Shown here piece by piece: positions 35,593 through 43,471 of a stretch of DNA of 64,000 nt. The stretch comes from Alphaproteobacteria bacterium. Its GTDB lineage: Bacteria > Pseudomonadota > Alphaproteobacteria > Caulobacterales > Parvularculaceae. Each line of letters begins with the position of its first letter. The first letter of the stretch is position 1. Location of the stretch: the NCBI GenBank assembly GCA_030433215.1, contig JAUIMC010000013.1:45236-109235 (forward strand), in the 5' to 3' direction. Below the pieces are notes generated by a model. That model had not been told where the DNA came from, searched no databases, and was given only the letters and a program-made list of their open reading frames with translations. Made by a program: the position numbers and the translations under genes.

Positions 35593-36319
35593 AGCAACTG
35601 ACGCGCCGTCGACGCCGGGGGCGGAGATTGACGATCTTCGCGAATATATTTCCAGGCTCGAGTCCAGAACCGTCTGGGCTGAAAACGAAGTTCAAAAATT
35701 GCTCGCCGCGCGTTCCCTGCGTCTGGCGCGGGCTTTCGGGACGCTGCGCAAGGCGCCGTTCAGCGTCAAGAGCTGGGCGTCCTTTCCCGGCGTGCTGATG
35801 CAGGCCTTGCGGCCGGCGTCTCCCGAGTTGAAAAACATCGAGCGCCGCCGGTTTGAAGCCTTGCACAATATGGGCTTCTTGGGCGGACCGATGGCCGGGG
35901 GCGAGGCTTACCGGCCCATGCCGCCCAAAACCGCCATAGGCGGCTTTTATCAGAATTCGGCGTTTGTCCTGGAGCAGCACGACAAGATCGCCGGCCTCGC
36001 CGCCGCCGAGGATATCAAGAACATCAATCCGTCTGCGGAGTTCTTTGGGGTCAGGCCGGACGATTATGATTATGTCCTGAAAAAATCAAAGGCGACCGCG
36101 TTTGTTCTAGATCTGGATTACGTAGAAACATCAAACCCCTATTGGGGCGGCATCATGAGCATGACGAATGTGCCCATATCCGTGACGGCGGCGCAGTGCC
36201 TCCAGACGGCGCGCGAGCTGGGGATGGCGCTCTATCTCTTCTCCCCGCAGGAGCCTCATCGCTATCCATTGCTCGGCGATGTAAAGCCTTTATTCCACTC
36301 TGAAATCGCCTATAGTTAA
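35585..36319 (+). CDS. Coiled-coil protein of unknown function, possibly the head of a glycosyltransferase
   Basis: 244 aa, not recognised as a named family. Residues 12-42 form a coiled coil (AEIDDLREYISRLESRTVWA). The last 90 residues (DYDYVLKKSKATAFVLDLDY, then TAAQCLQTARELGMALYLFSPQEP) resemble the N-terminal Rossmann half of CgeB/DUF3880-type glycosyltransferases, where a sentence-like 'my opinion the enzyme is X; take a partner's weapon' pattern of strand-helix-strand precedes an E-D-P motif. No C-terminal donor lobe follows in any frame before the next gene, so it could be a natural half-protein or a truncation. It overlaps the double glycosyltransferase by 8 bp and is surely co-translated. 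Confidence 0.55.
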   Translation: MDKATDAPSTPGAEIDDLREYISRLESRTVWAENEVQKLLAARSLRLARAFGTLRKAPFSVKSWASFPGVLMQALRPASPELKNIERRRFEALHNMGFLGGPMAGGEAYRPMPPKTAIGGFYQNSAFVLEQHDKIAGLAAAEDIKNINPSAEFFGVRPDDYDYVLKKSKATAFVLDLDYVETSNPYWGGIMSMTNVPISVTAAQCLQTARELGMALYLFSPQEPHRYPLLGDVKPLFHSEIAYS

Positions 36320-36355
36320 GCGTCTATAGGCACGATACGAAAGCCTGGTGCGATA

Positions 36356-36988
36356 ATGCCGACAAGAGAACAAGTAGAAACGCAAAGAATAAAATATGCG
36401 CGCATCAAGCGCGAGTTTATTGCAGAGGGCAACAGCTATCATGACCCGGCGCCGCTGCTGCCTCAGGAGCTGATCGAGGACTGCAAGCTTCTGCGCGACC
36501 GTTATGAGCTGTTGGAGCGCATTCCCAAGGGCGGCGTCTGCGCCGAGATCGGTACGGACCGCGCTGACTTTGCAAAAAAGATTCTGGATATCTGCGATCC
36601 GAAGAAGCTTTATCTTTTCGAGATCGACGTCTCGCGCATTCATCGCCCGAATATCGATGAGGCGGTGAGCGCCCAAAGATGCGAAGTGGTCGAAGGCGAT
36701 TCGGCCAAGAACCTCGAACAGTTCCCCAGCGAGTTCTTTGACTGGATCTATATCGACGGCGACCACTATTATGAGGGCGTCAAAAAGGACATTGAGCTAG
36801 CGGCCAAGAAACTGAAAAAAGGCGGCATGATCGTGCTCAACGATTACGCCGTATGGTCGCCGGTCGGCATGACCCATTGCGGCGTGGCGCGCGCGGTCAA
36901 TGAGTTCTGCCTTGAGAACCGCTACCAGTTTGTTTACCTCGCCCTGCAGACCATGATGTATAACGACGTGGCGATCCGCGCCGTCTAG
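36356..36988 (+). CDS. Class I SAM-dependent methyltransferase (Methyltransf_24-like)
   Basis: 210 aa. The SAM site is GGVCAEIGTDRADFAKKILD with the acidic end of strand two in LYLFEIDVSR; FDWIYIDGDHYYEGVKKDIELAAKKLKKGGMIVLNDY is the strand 4-5 region typical of Methyltransf_24 proteins found in polysaccharide clusters. The DGDH and ND residues may bind a metal. It probably methylates a sugar or chain end; terminal methylation is a known stop signal in ABC-dependent chain synthesis, which fits its place before wzm/wzt, but this is inference. ATG 36356 lies 36 bp after the upstream stop. Confidence 0.85.
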   Translation: MPTREQVETQRIKYARIKREFIAEGNSYHDPAPLLPQELIEDCKLLRDRYELLERIPKGGVCAEIGTDRADFAKKILDICDPKKLYLFEIDVSRIHRPNIDEAVSAQRCEVVEGDSAKNLEQFPSEFFDWIYIDGDHYYEGVKKDIELAAKKLKKGGMIVLNDYAVWSPVGMTHCGVARAVNEFCLENRYQFVYLALQTMMYNDVAIRAV

Positions 36989-37227
36989 CGCGTTTCGGGC
37001 GCTCATCCGAAGCGGACCGAACTCGGCGGAGAATCAAGGACGGCGCGTTTTGGACGGCGGTGCGCCGTTGCGCCGCCCTTCTGATTCGCCATTTGCCGCC
37101 TTATCTGTTTTTAACGGGCTGTGTCACTATAACCTTTTGTTATTCAATATTTTTTAGCCCCCATGGCGGCGCCGGCGCTGGCTTGCCATGGTTAAGTTCT
37201 TATGGTGTATGGCGAGGGAGTTCTCGG

Positions 37228-37257
37228 ATGACTGACCGTCGGACAAGATTTTCGTAG
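37228..37257 (+). CDS. Possible nine-residue leader ORF before wzm
   Basis: ATG-to-TAG frame of ten codons (MTDRRTRFS) with a good ribosome site GAGGGAG eight bases upstream, ending 11 bases before the TTG start of the permease gene and in a different frame. It could set translation of wzm by coupling, or be chance. Confidence 0.2.
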   Translation: MTDRRTRFS

Positions 37258-37268
37258 TCGAGCATAAA

Positions 37269-38120
37269 TTGGAAACCGCCAAGACATCCGATAGTCCGTC
37301 GCCGTCCCCCGCCGCCCAGGCGGTTACCGGGACCGAAATCGCTTCGGCCGTGGCCGATCTTCACGAAGGCCTTCGCAAATGGCGGATGTCGGCCTGGCTG
37401 GGCTGGCAGGACGCGATCTTGCCGTTTCGCCGGACCTTCATCGGCCCTTTCTGGGTGTCGATCCAGACCGGTTTGTGGGTGGCCATCATCGTGACGTTTC
37501 TCGGCCCATGGCTGGGTGAACAGATGCCGCGCTATCCGCTTTACGTTGCGGTCGGCATCGTGGCGTTTCAGTTCATGACGACGATGCTGGTCGACGGTGC
37601 CGGCGCCTTTACGCGCAATGCGGGCCTGATCAAGAACATCCCCAATCCGCTCTCGATCTATTTGCTGAGGATTATGTTCAAGGCGCTCATCCTGCTTTTC
37701 GCGCAGGCGCCGGTGATCATCATTGCAGCCTTCTTCACGCCGTCCGGCGTTCCCATTACGGCGGTGATGGCGCTCTTCGGCGTCGCCCTTAGCACCTGGA
37801 CCTTGATGGGGATCTATCTGGTCCTCGCCACCATCACGCCGCGCTTTCGCGACGTGCCTTACGGTCTGAACGCCCTCATGCGGGTGATGATGTTCGTGAC
37901 GCCGATTTTCTGGCTTGCGGATATGCGCAGCAGCGTCCGCGCCGTGGCGGTTCATTACAATCCGCTTGCCCATATGCTCAACGTCATTCGGGAGCCGTTT
38001 CTGGGGAATCCGCCGCCGCAAGCCTCTATTCTCGTTTGTCTCGGGCTGGGCGCGGCGTGCTGGCTTGTCGGATTTATCCTGTTTTCACGCAACCGATCCC
38101 TGATCGCGGCGCAGTTATAA
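37269..38120 (+). CDS. ABC-2 type polysaccharide export permease (Wzm/KpsM-like)
   Basis: 283 aa. After a 40-residue cytoplasmic head, six hydrophobic helices follow. WLGWQDAILPFRRTFIGPFWVSIQTGLWV and NPLSIYLLRIMFKALILLF are the usual ABC-2 permease segments, and VTPIFWLADMRS...VHYNPLAHMLNVIREPFLG is diagnostic of polysaccharide exporters. It moves finished polymers across the inner membrane. The start is TTG 37269, with a poor ribosome site. wzt begins at the base after its stop. Confidence 0.9.
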   Translation: METAKTSDSPSPSPAAQAVTGTEIASAVADLHEGLRKWRMSAWLGWQDAILPFRRTFIGPFWVSIQTGLWVAIIVTFLGPWLGEQMPRYPLYVAVGIVAFQFMTTMLVDGAGAFTRNAGLIKNIPNPLSIYLLRIMFKALILLFAQAPVIIIAAFFTPSGVPITAVMALFGVALSTWTLMGIYLVLATITPRFRDVPYGLNALMRVMMFVTPIFWLADMRSSVRAVAVHYNPLAHMLNVIREPFLGNPPPQASILVCLGLGAACWLVGFILFSRNRSLIAAQL

Positions 38121-38930
38121 ATGTCCATGAGCGAGCCTGTCATATCCATCAAAGATTTGCGCCTTGAGTTCAGCCTCTCGCGGGTGACCAACAAGGCGTC
38201 TTTCCGTCTGGGAGCGCCGCGCAAGAACGCGGTGGGCGGACGGATCGTGCAGGACAGGAAAGGCGCGCGCCTTGTCGCGCTGGACGGCGTCAGTTTCGAT
38301 ATTCAAGACGGCGACCGTGTCGCGCTTATCGGCCATAACGGCGCAGGAAAGACAACCTTGCTTCGCGTTCTCGCCGGCATTTACACGCCGACATCGGGAA
38401 CCTGCGAAGTGCACGGGCGGCGTTCGTGCCTGTTCAGCGTCGGGCTGGGGCTCAACGGAGAGGCGAGCCTGCGGGAAAATGCGCGTCTGGCGCTTCTGCT
38501 CTATGGATTGAGCCATAAGGAAGCCGAAGAAAAAATAAACGACATTCTCGAATTTGCGGAACTGACGGAGTTCTCTCACATTCCGCTGCATGCCTGTTCC
38601 AACGGCATGAAAACCCGATTGGGCTTCGCCGTCGCAACGAGCGTCTCTCCAGACGTGCTGCTGGTCGACGAGGTGCTTGGCGCCGGCGATGTCAGCTTCG
38701 CGGTCCGGGCCCAGGCCCGGCTGAGCGCGCTTTTTGAGGAGGCCCGGGCGCTGGTGCTCTCGGCCCATTCCTACCAGATTTTGCAACGTTTTTGTAACAA
38801 GGCGCTGTGGCTGGAGAAGGGGAGCGTGCGGGAATTCGGGGAGCTGAACGAGGTGTTCAGGCGCTATCTCGATGTCATGTCTGACGCGGAGGCGCGCGAG
38901 CGCGACGCCGCCGAACCGATCGAAGGGTGA
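38121..38930 (+). CDS. Polysaccharide ABC exporter ATP-binding protein (Wzt/KpsT-like)
   Basis: 269 aa. Walker A GHNGAGKTT (about 74-82), signature CSNGMKTRLGFAVA in the place of LSGGQ, Walker B DVLLVDEVLGAGD and a switch His in SAHSY. The S-G-M-K-x-R-L signature and VDEVL-x-x-GD are diagnostic for Wzt/TagH/KpsT exporters. The C-terminal carbohydrate-binding domain of classical Wzt is missing, so it should not read chain ends itself; chain length must be set by another factor such as the upstream methyltransferase or a synthesis enzyme. It pairs with the permease directly upstream. Confidence 0.9.
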   Translation: MSMSEPVISIKDLRLEFSLSRVTNKASFRLGAPRKNAVGGRIVQDRKGARLVALDGVSFDIQDGDRVALIGHNGAGKTTLLRVLAGIYTPTSGTCEVHGRRSCLFSVGLGLNGEASLRENARLALLLYGLSHKEAEEKINDILEFAELTEFSHIPLHACSNGMKTRLGFAVATSVSPDVLLVDEVLGAGDVSFAVRAQARLSALFEEARALVLSAHSYQILQRFCNKALWLEKGSVREFGELNEVFRRYLDVMSDAEARERDAAEPIEG

Positions 38931-39076
38931 CGGTGTTCAAGTCCTATGGACATTGCGCGTTCGTAAAGCAAAGCAGGGCCGGTTAATTCTGGCTCGCGCG
39001 GTGAAGCGCTGGTATTGAGGCTCTGTTGGACGTGCCCGCGGGGGAAGCCGGGCGGAGAAAAACGGGACGAAGGCGC

Positions 39077-40183
39077 GTGAAAATATTCATTGTAATGGGC
39101 ACCCGGCCTGAGGCGATCAAGATGGCGCCGGTTTACAAGGCCATCGCGGAAGAGCCCGGTTTGACGCCGGTGCTGGTGTCCACCGGCCAGCATCGCCAGA
39201 TGCTCGATCAGGTGCTCGACTGGTTCGGCCTGACGCCCGATCACGATCTCAATCTGATGGCGCCCAATCAAACGCTCTCTCACATCATGTCTGAAGCGAT
39301 CAAAGGTCTGGACGACCTGATCGCAAAGGAAGCGCCGGATGCGTTGCTGGCGCAGGGCGACACCGCGACTGTCTGCGCGGCGGCGCTGGCCGCGTTTCAT
39401 CGCAAGGTGCCTTTCGGCCATGTCGAGGCCGGTCTGCGTACGCGCAATCTGGAGCAGCCTTTTCCGGAGGAAGGCTATCGGCAGATGGCCAGTCGCATCG
39501 CGCGCTGGCATTTTTGCCCGACCCGCAAAGCGATGACCGCGCTGGAAAGCGAAACGGTCGTCGGCGAGAAATTGCTGGTCGGCAACACGGTCATCGACGC
39601 GCTTCTCGATACGGCGGAGCGCGCGCCGGAACCATCGACGCCGCTCACGCGTGAAAAGCTGGTGCTGATTACCGGGCACCGCCGCGAAAATCATGGAGAC
39701 CGTTTTAACGATGCATTCGACGCCATCGCGACTCTGGCGCGCAATCATCCGGAAGCGGACTTTGTCTACCCTGTTCATTTGAATCCGAATGTGCGCGACG
39801 CGGCTTTTGAAAAACTGCGGGCGATTGAGAATGTCAGCCTGATCGAGCCCGTGGCCTATCCGGAGATGGTCGCGCTCATGCAGCGCGCGAATATGATCCT
39901 GACCGATTCCGGCGGCGTGCAGGAAGAAGCCCCGAGTTTCGGCGTGCCGGTTTTGGTCATGCGGGATGCGACCGAGCGCCAGGAGGCGGTCGAGGCGGGC
40001 GTATGCGAGCTCGTCGGCGTCAACAAGGACCTGATCTTGAGCCGGGCGAGCGAGCTCCTGGCCCGTACGGCCGCCGAGCGCCGCCAGGCGCCCAATAATC
40101 CCTTCGGCGACGGCCGCGCCGCGCAACGCATTGCTGGAATTCTCGCCGGGAAAACGATACAGCTTTTCGAGGGCTCTTCATAA
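39077..40183 (+). CDS. wecB: UDP-N-acetylglucosamine 2-epimerase (non-hydrolysing)
   Basis: 368 aa from GTG 39077. MGTRPEAIKMAPVYKA, VSTGQHRQML, LAQGDTATV, GHVEAGLRT and SDSGGVQEEAPSFGVPVLVMRDATERQEAVEAG cover the active site of the non-hydrolysing epimerases. It makes UDP-ManNAc from UDP-GlcNAc. The frame is open to a TTG at 39026, but homology begins at the GTG (VKIFIVMGTRPE), so I start there. wecC follows after 52 bp. Confidence 0.94.
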   Translation: MKIFIVMGTRPEAIKMAPVYKAIAEEPGLTPVLVSTGQHRQMLDQVLDWFGLTPDHDLNLMAPNQTLSHIMSEAIKGLDDLIAKEAPDALLAQGDTATVCAAALAAFHRKVPFGHVEAGLRTRNLEQPFPEEGYRQMASRIARWHFCPTRKAMTALESETVVGEKLLVGNTVIDALLDTAERAPEPSTPLTREKLVLITGHRRENHGDRFNDAFDAIATLARNHPEADFVYPVHLNPNVRDAAFEKLRAIENVSLIEPVAYPEMVALMQRANMILTDSGGVQEEAPSFGVPVLVMRDATERQEAVEAGVCELVGVNKDLILSRASELLARTAAERRQAPNNPFGDGRAAQRIAGILAGKTIQLFEGSS

Positions 40184-40235
40184 GCTCAGACGGGCGGGCG
40201 GCCCGGCGCGATGTCGCGTAGATCATGAGGAATGC

Positions 40236-41594
40236 ATGAGCATGGAACGTAGCGTTACTGTTGTCGGGCTCGGTTATGTGGGGCTGCCCACCGCCGCGCT
40301 GCTCGCCCGCGCCGGATATTCCGTTTTCGGGGTCGATGTCAGTGACCGCATCATCGACGCCCTGAAGGGCGGCGAATCGCCTCTTGGCGAGCCGGAAGTT
40401 GCGCAGATCGTCTGTGAGGCGCTGGCCTCCGGCCAATTGAAGGCGGGCAAGGTCGCCGAGCCGGCGGATGTTTTCATCATTTGCGTGCCGACGCCCGTGC
40501 GCGCCGACAAGACGGCGGATCTGTCGATGGTGCGCAGCGCCATCGAGGCGACAGCCCCGAAGGTGAAAAAGGGCGCCCTCGTCATTCTTGAATCGACCAG
40601 CCCGATCGGCACGACGCGCGATGTGATCGCGGCGGCGTTGCAGAAGAACGGCCTCGATCCCTATACGGATGTTGATGTCTGCTATTGCCCGGAACGCGTC
40701 TTTCCGGGCGCGACCGTCAGGGAAATTCTTCACAATGACCGCGTTGTCGGCGGCCTGACGCCGAAAGCGGCGGAGCGGGCCCGGGCGTTCTATCAGTCCT
40801 TTTGCGAAGGCTCGCCGGTGACCACGGATGCGGCGAGCGCCGAATTCTCAAAACTGATGGAGAACACCTATCGCGACGTGAATATTGCGCTCGCCAATGT
40901 CTTTGCGCGCGTCGCCGAAGAGGCCGGCGTTGACGTGCAGGATGTCATCGGGCTCGCCAACCGCCATCCGCGCGTCAATGTGCATTCGCCGGGGCCCGGC
41001 GTTGGCGGGCATTGCATTCCCGTCGATCCGTGGTTCCTGATCGAGAGCTTTCCGCAGGATACGAAGCTGTTCCTGCAGGCCCGCAACATCAATGACGGTC
41101 AGGCGCAGCGCCTGCTCGACCGGGCGGAAAAGGCGGGGCTTGCGCGCGGCTCGAAGGTCGCCGTCCTCGGCGCGGCTTATCGCGGCGATCTCGACGATTC
41201 CCGCGAATCCCCGACAGAGCTTCTTCTCGGCATCCTTCAGGAGCGCGGCTATAGCTGGTCTGTACACGACCCTTACGTGACGCGGCTGCACGTTCCTGAC
41301 GGCGCCGAAGCCAATCTCACCGACAATCTCGATGAAGCCCTAAAAGGCGCGTCGGCGGCGTTGATCATGACGGACCATGCGCGTTATCGCGCCCTGTCGC
41401 CGGAAAAGTTTTCCGTCATGACGCAAAAGATCATCGCCGACGGCCGGCGCATGCTGCATGAATCGTCGTTTGTGGAGGCTGGCTTCACCGTTGTTCCCGT
41501 GGGCGCGCCGCTGGCGGCGGGCGCTGATGGCGAAGCGTCCGGCGATAGCAAGAAGGAACGCCCTTCCTTGCGGGTCATCAGCTCTTCCGATTAA
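40236..41594 (+). CDS. wecC: UDP-N-acetyl-D-mannosamine dehydrogenase
   Basis: 452 aa. The NAD site VVGLGYVGLPTA, the catalytic-Cys motif GVGGHCIPVDPWFL (C260), EFSKLMENTYRDVNIALANVFA and the C-terminal YRGDLDDSRESPTELLLGIL are those of UDP-ManNAc dehydrogenases. It makes UDP-ManNAcA. GAGGA precedes ATG 40236; the frame is open further but into the upstream gene. The last 30 residues are a low-complexity Ala/Ser/Lys tail not seen in the usual enzyme. Its stop overlaps that of the convergent glycosyltransferase by four bases. Confidence 0.93.
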   Translation: MSMERSVTVVGLGYVGLPTAALLARAGYSVFGVDVSDRIIDALKGGESPLGEPEVAQIVCEALASGQLKAGKVAEPADVFIICVPTPVRADKTADLSMVRSAIEATAPKVKKGALVILESTSPIGTTRDVIAAALQKNGLDPYTDVDVCYCPERVFPGATVREILHNDRVVGGLTPKAAERARAFYQSFCEGSPVTTDAASAEFSKLMENTYRDVNIALANVFARVAEEAGVDVQDVIGLANRHPRVNVHSPGPGVGGHCIPVDPWFLIESFPQDTKLFLQARNINDGQAQRLLDRAEKAGLARGSKVAVLGAAYRGDLDDSRESPTELLLGILQERGYSWSVHDPYVTRLHVPDGAEANLTDNLDEALKGASAALIMTDHARYRALSPEKFSVMTQKIIADGRRMLHESSFVEAGFTVVPVGAPLAAGADGEASGDSKKERPSLRVISSSD

Positions 41595-42751
41595 GTCCGG
41601 TCGTTTTCTTCGGCCCGCTGCATCTCCGCCAGCAGGCTGGCGGCTGCATCTTCCGCATAAACGGCGCCGCCGGACTGGCGGTCTGCGAGCGCCTTTCGCG
41701 CCTGCGGATCGCTGAGTTTCCCGATGGCGGTCAGCGGGTCTTCGCCGGCCATCAGCGCTTTCGCCCAGGCCCCGCCGCCGAGGCAAATCACCGGTTTTGC
41801 CGCAGCCTGATATTCTGAAAGCTTGCCCGGCACGATATCCGACCCTGGTGCGACCGCCAGCAGCAGGATGTCGGCTTCGGCCTGCGCCCGCCAGCTTTCC
41901 TCCATGGCAAGAACGCCGAGCGTTTCGACATGGGGCGCAGCGCGCGCCGCCGCTTGTTCCTGTTCCGTCAGCCGGCCTATGAGGGTGAGGCGCAGGCGCG
42001 GTTCGCGCTCGAGCGCCGCGGCGAAAAAGTCCAGCGTCTGATCAATGGACCGGTCGTCATGAGAAAGCGAGAAGCTGCCCGTGTGCACGATAGTGATGGC
42101 GTCCTTATCAGAAAGGAAGGCTTGCTCGTCTTGCGCCGGCTGCATGCGTCCGGGCTGGCGCAGCAGAAAGGCCGGCTTATGGGCGGCGTAAGCGCTCATC
42201 TCCGAAATAATGCGCTCGGTCGGCGCGCAGAGGAGGTCCGCCTTATTGAGCAGCGAGCGGGCGAGCAATCGCTCGGCCTTGCGTCTCGCCCAATGGCGGC
42301 GCTCGCCGATCAGCGGATCGTCAAGCCAGTTATCGCGAAAGTCGGCCGCCCACCGGCAGTTGAAATGACGCGCCAGCCTGGCGGCGGCGAGATGAAGGCT
42401 CTCGGGCGGGCTCGTTGAGAAAATCCAGTCCGGTTTTGTCGTGAGTTTTTCTTTCGCTATTCCGGCCGCCCGCAGGCTCCAGCGCAGATCGGGATCGGGC
42501 AGCATGAGATTGGCCCGCATCCAGTCCTTCAGGCTCGCGCCTTGAGGGGACAGTCCGCTTGTCGCTGGCGCGGGCATGGGGTGGGGCGCGGCGATAAAGG
42601 CGATGCCGTCAGGCAGCGCCGGGGGCTGTACCGGGGCGAGCACCGTTATGTCTGCGCCGAGGCGCGCCAGTCCCCGCGCCAGGAGATAAGGGCGACGCGC
42701 GCCGCCGGTGACGACGGGCGGAAAATGACGGGTGAGGATGAGAATCCGCAT
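41591..42751 (-). CDS. Glycosyltransferase family 4 protein
   Basis: 386 aa. GT-B fold: MRILILTRHFPPVVTGGARRPYLLARGLARLG at the start, DFRDNWLDDPL in the acceptor lobe, AITIVHTGSFSLSHDDRSIDQTLDFF at the donor lobe and VPGKLSEYQAAAKPVICLG in place of the E-x7-E motif, as in WbuB/colanic-type enzymes. It probably adds one sugar to a lipid-linked oligosaccharide. The upstream neighbour on the same strand is rfbC with 56 bp between, so the two may be co-transcribed. Confidence 0.87.
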   Translation of the reverse strand: MRILILTRHFPPVVTGGARRPYLLARGLARLGADITVLAPVQPPALPDGIAFIAAPHPMPAPATSGLSPQGASLKDWMRANLMLPDPDLRWSLRAAGIAKEKLTTKPDWIFSTSPPESLHLAAARLARHFNCRWAADFRDNWLDDPLIGERRHWARRKAERLLARSLLNKADLLCAPTERIISEMSAYAAHKPAFLLRQPGRMQPAQDEQAFLSDKDAITIVHTGSFSLSHDDRSIDQTLDFFAAALEREPRLRLTLIGRLTEQEQAAARAAPHVETLGVLAMEESWRAQAEADILLLAVAPGSDIVPGKLSEYQAAAKPVICLGGGAWAKALMAGEDPLTAIGKLSDPQARKALADRQSGGAVYAEDAAASLLAEMQRAEENDRT

Positions 42752-42807
42752 TGAGGGCGATCACTAGGCTTGTTCGGCCGAAGGCGCGAGCGTCATCCCG
42801 GCCCGGA

Positions 42808-43359
42808 TCAGAACGGCGAGTCGAAATCCGCCCAGGCGGGCGCCTTGGCGTCTTTCTCGGACAGCGAGGCCTCGCTGTCCGCAAGTCCCCAGTCGACGCC
42901 GAGATCCGGATCGTTCCATTTGATCGAGCCGTCGCTCGCGCCGTCGTAAAACGCATCGACCTTATAGGCGACTTCGGTGTCGGGCTCGAGGGTGACGAAG
43001 CCGTGGAGGAAGCCCTTCGGGACGAATATCTGCGCGCCGTTTTCGGCGGAGAGTTCGGCTTTCACCCACTGGCCGAAAGTCGGCGAGGCTTTGCGGGCGT
43101 CCACGGCGACGTCGATAATGGAGCCCTTGAGCACCCGGACCAGTTTCGACTGGGCGTGCGGCGGCGCCTGATAGTGAAGGCCGCGCACCGTGCCTTTTTT
43201 GACGGACGCGGAATGGTTGTCCTGCACGAAATCCACATCGATCCCGGCTTCCTTGAAAGCGCGGGCGTTATAGGTCTCCGAGAAAAATCCGCGATCGTCG
43301 CCGAAGCGCCGCGGCGTAATGATTTTCACCTCGGGAATATCAAGCGAGACAACATCCAT
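42808..43359 (-). CDS. rfbC: dTDP-4-dehydrorhamnose 3,5-epimerase
   Basis: 183 aa. IPEVKIITPRRFGDDRGFFSETYN, FVQDNHSASVKKGTVRGLHYQ with the catalytic His, and FVPKGFLHGFVTLEPDTEVAYKVD with the partner residues cover the RmlC barrel. It converts dTDP-4-keto-6-deoxyglucose into the L-rhamnose precursor. The companion genes rfbA, rfbB and rfbD are not in this window, although they usually cluster with it. The C-terminus has a short extra tail (SEKDAKAPAWADFD). Confidence 0.94.
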   Translation of the reverse strand: MDVVSLDIPEVKIITPRRFGDDRGFFSETYNARAFKEAGIDVDFVQDNHSASVKKGTVRGLHYQAPPHAQSKLVRVLKGSIIDVAVDARKASPTFGQWVKAELSAENGAQIFVPKGFLHGFVTLEPDTEVAYKVDAFYDGASDGSIKWNDPDLGVDWGLADSEASLSEKDAKAPAWADFDSPF

Positions 43360-43471
43360 GCGAAAGAAGCCTTATCTTTAATGTCCGGCGCCATACTACA
43401 TCCGCATCCGGTTTTTGCCAGCAGGTTCTGGCCAATAGCGGTTGTCGGCGGAGTGCAAGACGAGACCGTTA

